This document shows positions 5,854 to 8,355 of a DNA stretch of 8,355 bases, one piece after another. The position numbers and the translations under genes are program-made. The notes beneath the pieces are model-generated. The model did not search any database, had not been told where the DNA came from, and saw only the letters and a list, made by a program, of their open reading frames with translations. How positions within the stretch are numbered: position 1 is the stretch's first letter; each line of letters starts with the position of its first letter. Origin of the DNA: Thermoplasmatota archaeon (GTDB taxonomy: Archaea; Thermoplasmatota; E2; DHVEG-1). The DNA is taken from positions 1 through 8,355 of the forward strand of contig JALHTX010000322.1 of NCBI GenBank assembly GCA_022866015.1, given 5' to 3'.

Positions 5854-6902
5854 ATACAATGGACAAATTGGAAATAGTTTTACAAAATATTGAAGAAATC
5901 GTTACAATACCTGAACTAAAAATAGTTCTTGGAAAAAATAAACCGCGTGCATATATAGGTTTTGAACCCTCTGGAACAGTTCATCTTGGTTGGAAGATTT
6001 GTACAAATAAAATTAAGGATTTTCTAAAAGCAGGTTTTGAGTTTACTGTACTTATGGCTGATTGGCATGCATATATTAATGATAAACTAGGTGGAGATAT
6101 CGAGAAAATAAAACTCTGTGGTAAATACATGGAAGACTGTTTTGAAGCAATGGGAGTTGAACGTGACAAGTTAACATTTGTTTATGCAAGTGATTATGTA
6201 GGCGATCCAAAATACTGGGAATTAGTGTTGAGAGTATCAAAAGCAACAAGTGTTGCACGTGTTAAACGTGCAATGGATATAATGGGACGATCTGAAGACG
6301 AGGCAGAACGTGATTTATCTAAACTTTTTTATCCTGCTATGCAAGTCTCTGACATATTCTACTTGAATTTAGATGTAGCATATGGCGGTATGGATCAGCG
6401 TCATGCACATATGCTTGCAAGAGATATATCAAAAAAGCTAGGTCGTAAAGTACCGGTTGCAATTCATACACCACTGCTCACAGGCCTTCAAGCTGGGGGA
6501 CGCATGGATCCAACTGAGATAAAGATGAGTAAAAGTAAACCTGAATCAATGATTAGTATACATGATGATCCAGATAAAGTAAACAGCAAGATGAAAAAAG
6601 CATATTGCCCGGAAAAAACTGTTGATGGAAATCCTGTTATTGAAATTTGTAAATACGTTATTTTTCCAGAACTTAAAGACGAAGTATTTTTAATAGAAAG
6701 ACCTGAAAAATTCGGTGGAAATCTAGAATTTAGCAGTTATGAAGAACTAGAAAAAGCATTTATTAATGGCCTGCACCCACTTGACTTAAAAAACTCTACT
6801 GCAAAATATATTAACAAAATTCTTGAGCCAATTAATAAATATTTTGAGAAACACCCAGATAACTTTATGAAAATGAAAAAACTAGGGATTATTCAAATCT
6901 AA
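5850..6902 (+). CDS. tyrS: Tyrosyl-tRNA synthetase, archaeal type (TyrS)
   Basis: This class I synthetase charges tRNA-Tyr with tyrosine. The 350-residue protein follows the archaeal/eukaryotic short form. It shows AYIGFEPSG (34-42) with the tyrosine-site residue Tyr35, the HIGH-like HLG (45-47), YPAMQVSDIFYL (161-172) containing the Tyr, Gln and Asp that select tyrosine, GGMDQRHAHMLARD (179-192), the KMSKS loop (225-229), AYCPEKTVDGNP (251-262) and RPEKFGG (284-290). The C-terminal LHPLDLK (308-314) and ILEPI (324-328) segments are the archaeal anticodon-binding region; there is no bacterial S4-like domain. The Tyr/Gln/Asp pattern argues against tryptophanyl-tRNA synthetase. The ATG overlaps the purB stop, so translation is coupled; a second ATG three codons later is possible. 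Its 3' end overlaps the convergent permease gene by 21 bases. Confidence 0.95.
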   Translation: MNTMDKLEIVLQNIEEIVTIPELKIVLGKNKPRAYIGFEPSGTVHLGWKICTNKIKDFLKAGFEFTVLMADWHAYINDKLGGDIEKIKLCGKYMEDCFEAMGVERDKLTFVYASDYVGDPKYWELVLRVSKATSVARVKRAMDIMGRSEDEAERDLSKLFYPAMQVSDIFYLNLDVAYGGMDQRHAHMLARDISKKLGRKVPVAIHTPLLTGLQAGGRMDPTEIKMSKSKPESMISIHDDPDKVNSKMKKAYCPEKTVDGNPVIEICKYVIFPELKDEVFLIERPEKFGGNLEFSSYEELEKAFINGLHPLDLKNSTAKYINKILEPINKYFEKHPDNFMKMKKLGIIQI

Positions 6903-8141
6903 ACTTAGTGGTTTTCTAAGAGTTAAAATTTTATCTGATATTTTTACTGAAACATACAAAGCTACAAATTCAACAAGAATGATGAGCATAGATGGTACAA
7001 TAGGATATGGCATGTTCGTCCAGATATATACGCTTATAAATGAACCTATTCCTAAGACAAATAAAAGCAGCATTGTAACACTGTAAAGCAGCATTATATC
7101 TGATTTTTTTCCGACATATTTTACACCAATCGGAAGTGCAATTATTACACTTGCAAGATACGCAAAAACTAGGAACCAACATATATACAATAAATTTTCA
7201 AAACCAACAAAAATTAGCATAAAAGGAATGAAAGGTATTCCTGCAATAAAACATAAAATTAGAGACGATATTTTACCCAAAATCAATTTTTCGTTTTTAA
7301 TAGGAATATGACGTATTATCCACAAAGTTTTTTCTTCATTTAAAAAAAGAATAAGCGATGGAAATACTGCTGTGTAAATTACTACTATAAAAATACCTAA
7401 AAATATAAACATTGATGGTAAAAATTCACCATACATAAACCTCAGTGATGTTGGTATAAACAATTCATCACCATGAAGATATAGATAACCTGCACCTAAG
7501 CCTGTAAAAGCAGATGTTGATATAAAACTTGCAAGAAGTCTATCGCGCCATAATATTGTTGTTTCTTTGTGAAAAATTGCCCATATAATACTTCGTGTTT
7601 TATTCTGTGAGGTATTGTTTATTCTTTCTTTTCGCCTAATGTTCTGATGTGATTCTTTTGCATGATTAATACTCCAGAGAATATACAAAACTGCTAATGG
7701 TAAAGTCATTACAACAAACAATGGTTCTTGAAAGTAAAAATAAAAAATAAATAATATTGCCATTGGAATTACTCTTAATCTTGAAAAAAAATTTATACAA
7801 ATACTACAACCTAGACATATTGCAGAAATTACACCCAAATTAAAAAAAAGATACAAATCTGGATAATTTATATTAATTCCAAAAATAATAAGTCCTATAA
7901 TATAAAGTGTAGAAAAAGAAAACCAAATAAAAATATTTGTTAGAAAAACTGCAAAAAATATCTCTGTTATCGTTTTTTTATGATTAATATGTGTTGAAAG
8001 AGCATAAGTAACTTCCTGTGATTTAATAAAAAGATTATAAAAATCAACAGATGATTTTATAATAAATGCAAAAAAAACCAGGAAAAATACATCTTGAATT
8101 CTTAATTTAAAATCTGTTTCTGCTATCTGAAAATATGACAT
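6882..8141 (-). CDS. ABC-2-type exporter permease, probably missing its N-terminus
   Basis: A 419-residue polytopic membrane protein with about 11 hydrophobic segments, of the kind that pairs with an ABC ATPase as an exporter. A cytoplasmic loop (about 160-200) carries HKETTILWRDR (191-201), and a second loop carries FLNEEKTLWIIRHIPIKNEK (266-285); both are typical of large archaeal and clostridial ABC-2 permeases. The substrate is unknown. The protein is pseudo-symmetric: SQEVTYALSTHINHKK (41-56) is the counterpart of the EEKTLWIIRHIPIKNEK segment. In the second half some 75 residues, including the KE-rich loop and two helices, precede that segment; in the first half only 40 do, so an estimated 40-80 residues are missing. 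The annotated ATG sits immediately after GGGAGG with no spacer, inside a sequence resembling a transposon end. No ATPase gene is in the window; it might lie to the right. It may be a decayed or partly functional copy. Confidence 0.75.
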   Translation of the reverse strand: MSYFQIAETDFKLRIQDVFFLVFFAFIIKSSVDFYNLFIKSQEVTYALSTHINHKKTITEIFFAVFLTNIFIWFSFSTLYIIGLIIFGININYPDLYLFFNLGVISAICLGCSICINFFSRLRVIPMAILFIFYFYFQEPLFVVMTLPLAVLYILWSINHAKESHQNIRRKERINNTSQNKTRSIIWAIFHKETTILWRDRLLASFISTSAFTGLGAGYLYLHGDELFIPTSLRFMYGEFLPSMFIFLGIFIVVIYTAVFPSLILFLNEEKTLWIIRHIPIKNEKLILGKISSLILCFIAGIPFIPFMLIFVGFENLLYICWFLVFAYLASVIIALPIGVKYVGKKSDIMLLYSVTMLLLFVLGIGSFISVYIWTNMPYPIVPSMLIILVEFVALYVSVKISDKILTLRKPLSLDLNNP

Positions 8142-8185
8142 CCTCCCAAAATAAATCCATCTAAAGATGGGGGTATCCCATATTT
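8139..8185 (-). mobile_element. Possible right end of an IS200/IS605-family (TnpB-type) element
   Basis: Read on the minus strand this stretch holds a short hairpin, CCATC-TTTA-GATGG (8170-8157), followed by an A/T spacer and GGGAGGATGTCA (8147-8136). As I recall, right ends of many TnpB-carrying IS200/IS605 elements look like this: a C-rich/G-rich palindrome with a TTTA- or TTCA-like loop and a GGAGGATGTCA-like end. It abuts the apparent truncation point of the permease gene. No transposase is seen inside the window, so the element would extend to the right or be decayed. Confidence 0.4.
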
Positions 8186-8355
8186 TAACTTCTTTTAATG
8201 TAACATGAAGGAAAGCAAACCACTCTGCTTAAAACATATCGACCCTTCAGATAGGTGGGTCGAGTAGTATTAAGCGATGGGTTTGCTCAAAACTTGTCCT
8301 TCATGTTACACAAATACCCGCATTTCAATCCAAACAAGTATCAGCTAGATGTAAA
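8142..8355. other. Gene-free right edge
   Basis: No convincing reading frame is present here on either strand. The region holds the IS-like end, the large inverted repeat and a last 45 bases (8311-8355) with two weak resemblances: a stop-interrupted fragment like the TnpB RuvC-III motif, and a GGATTGAAAT string like the end of archaeal CRISPR repeats. Both are discussed as findings; neither is strong enough to annotate. Confidence 0.5.
8199..8310. repeat. 112-base multi-stem inverted repeat, candidate structured RNA
   Basis: Four nested stems share one axis: 14 perfect pairs (8199-8212 with 8297-8310), 8 pairs (8214-8221 with 8280-8287), 6 pairs (8227-8232 with 8270-8275) and 7 pairs (8239-8245 with 8257-8263), closed by an 11-base loop. 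The internal loops are asymmetric (1 against 9, 5 against 4, 6 against 6 bases). This is more like an RNA fold than a simple palindrome. On the minus strand it lies directly upstream of the IS-like end and could be the scaffold of a TnpB guide RNA; a non-autonomous element with terminal inverted repeats is the alternative. It matches no tRNA, 5S rRNA or SRP RNA that I recognise. Confidence 0.55.

Noticed and set aside
8142..8232. N-terminal extension of the permease into the IS-like region
   Set aside because: The frame is open up to a TAA near 8230, but it contains no ATG, and it would run through the hairpins with residues unlike a membrane permease N-terminus.
8199..8310. tRNA, 5S rRNA, SRP RNA or a box H/ACA RNA for the large inverted repeat
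   Set aside because: It has a single rod-like fold with no cloverleaf, no 5S or SRP helix 8 consensus and no clear kink-turn. The ACA directly after the stem is too weak alone.

Overview
The window looks like part of a mesophilic, AT-rich archaeal chromosome. The main evidence is the tyrosyl-tRNA synthetase, which is the short archaeal/eukaryotic type (350 residues, KMSKS loop, no C-terminal S4-like domain), together with an archaeal-style adenylosuccinate lyase. ATGA stop/start overlaps and one possible leaderless GTG start fit this. A folate-using euryarchaeon, perhaps of the Thermoplasmatota, is a reasonable guess but cannot be fixed from this sequence.

Positions 1-3902 (+) are a run of one-carbon and folate genes: the 3' end of purN (glycinamide ribonucleotide formyltransferase), folC (folylpolyglutamate/dihydrofolate synthase), a small two-helix membrane protein, a 121-residue protein resembling the N-terminal extension of some long dihydropteroate synthases, folP (dihydropteroate synthase) and arsM (arsenite S-adenosylmethionine methyltransferase). 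The last three are almost without gaps and probably form one transcript starting just upstream of position 1939. purN consumes 10-formyl-tetrahydrofolate, folP and folC make and glutamylate folate, and arsM uses S-adenosylmethionine, whose methyl group ultimately comes from one-carbon metabolism.

Positions 3915-4397 (-) encode an unrecognised four-helix membrane protein that is clearly an internal duplication of a two-helix unit. It converges on arsM across a shared hairpin terminator. A 106-base divergent intergenic region separates it from purB-tyrS (4504-6902, +), two genes coupled by an ATGA overlap. purB acts in purine biosynthesis, the pathway of purN.

Positions 6882-8141 (-) encode a polytopic ABC-2-type permease half-transporter, convergent with and overlapping tyrS. 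Its N-terminus appears to be missing. Its ATG lies inside a sequence (8139-8185, read on the minus strand) that looks like the right end of an IS200/IS605-type TnpB element. Next to that is a 112-base multi-stem inverted repeat (8199-8310) that could be the element's guide (omega/reRNA) scaffold or another structured RNA. Positions 8142-8355 contain no convincing gene. This right edge is the least ordinary part of the window and the best place for follow-up.
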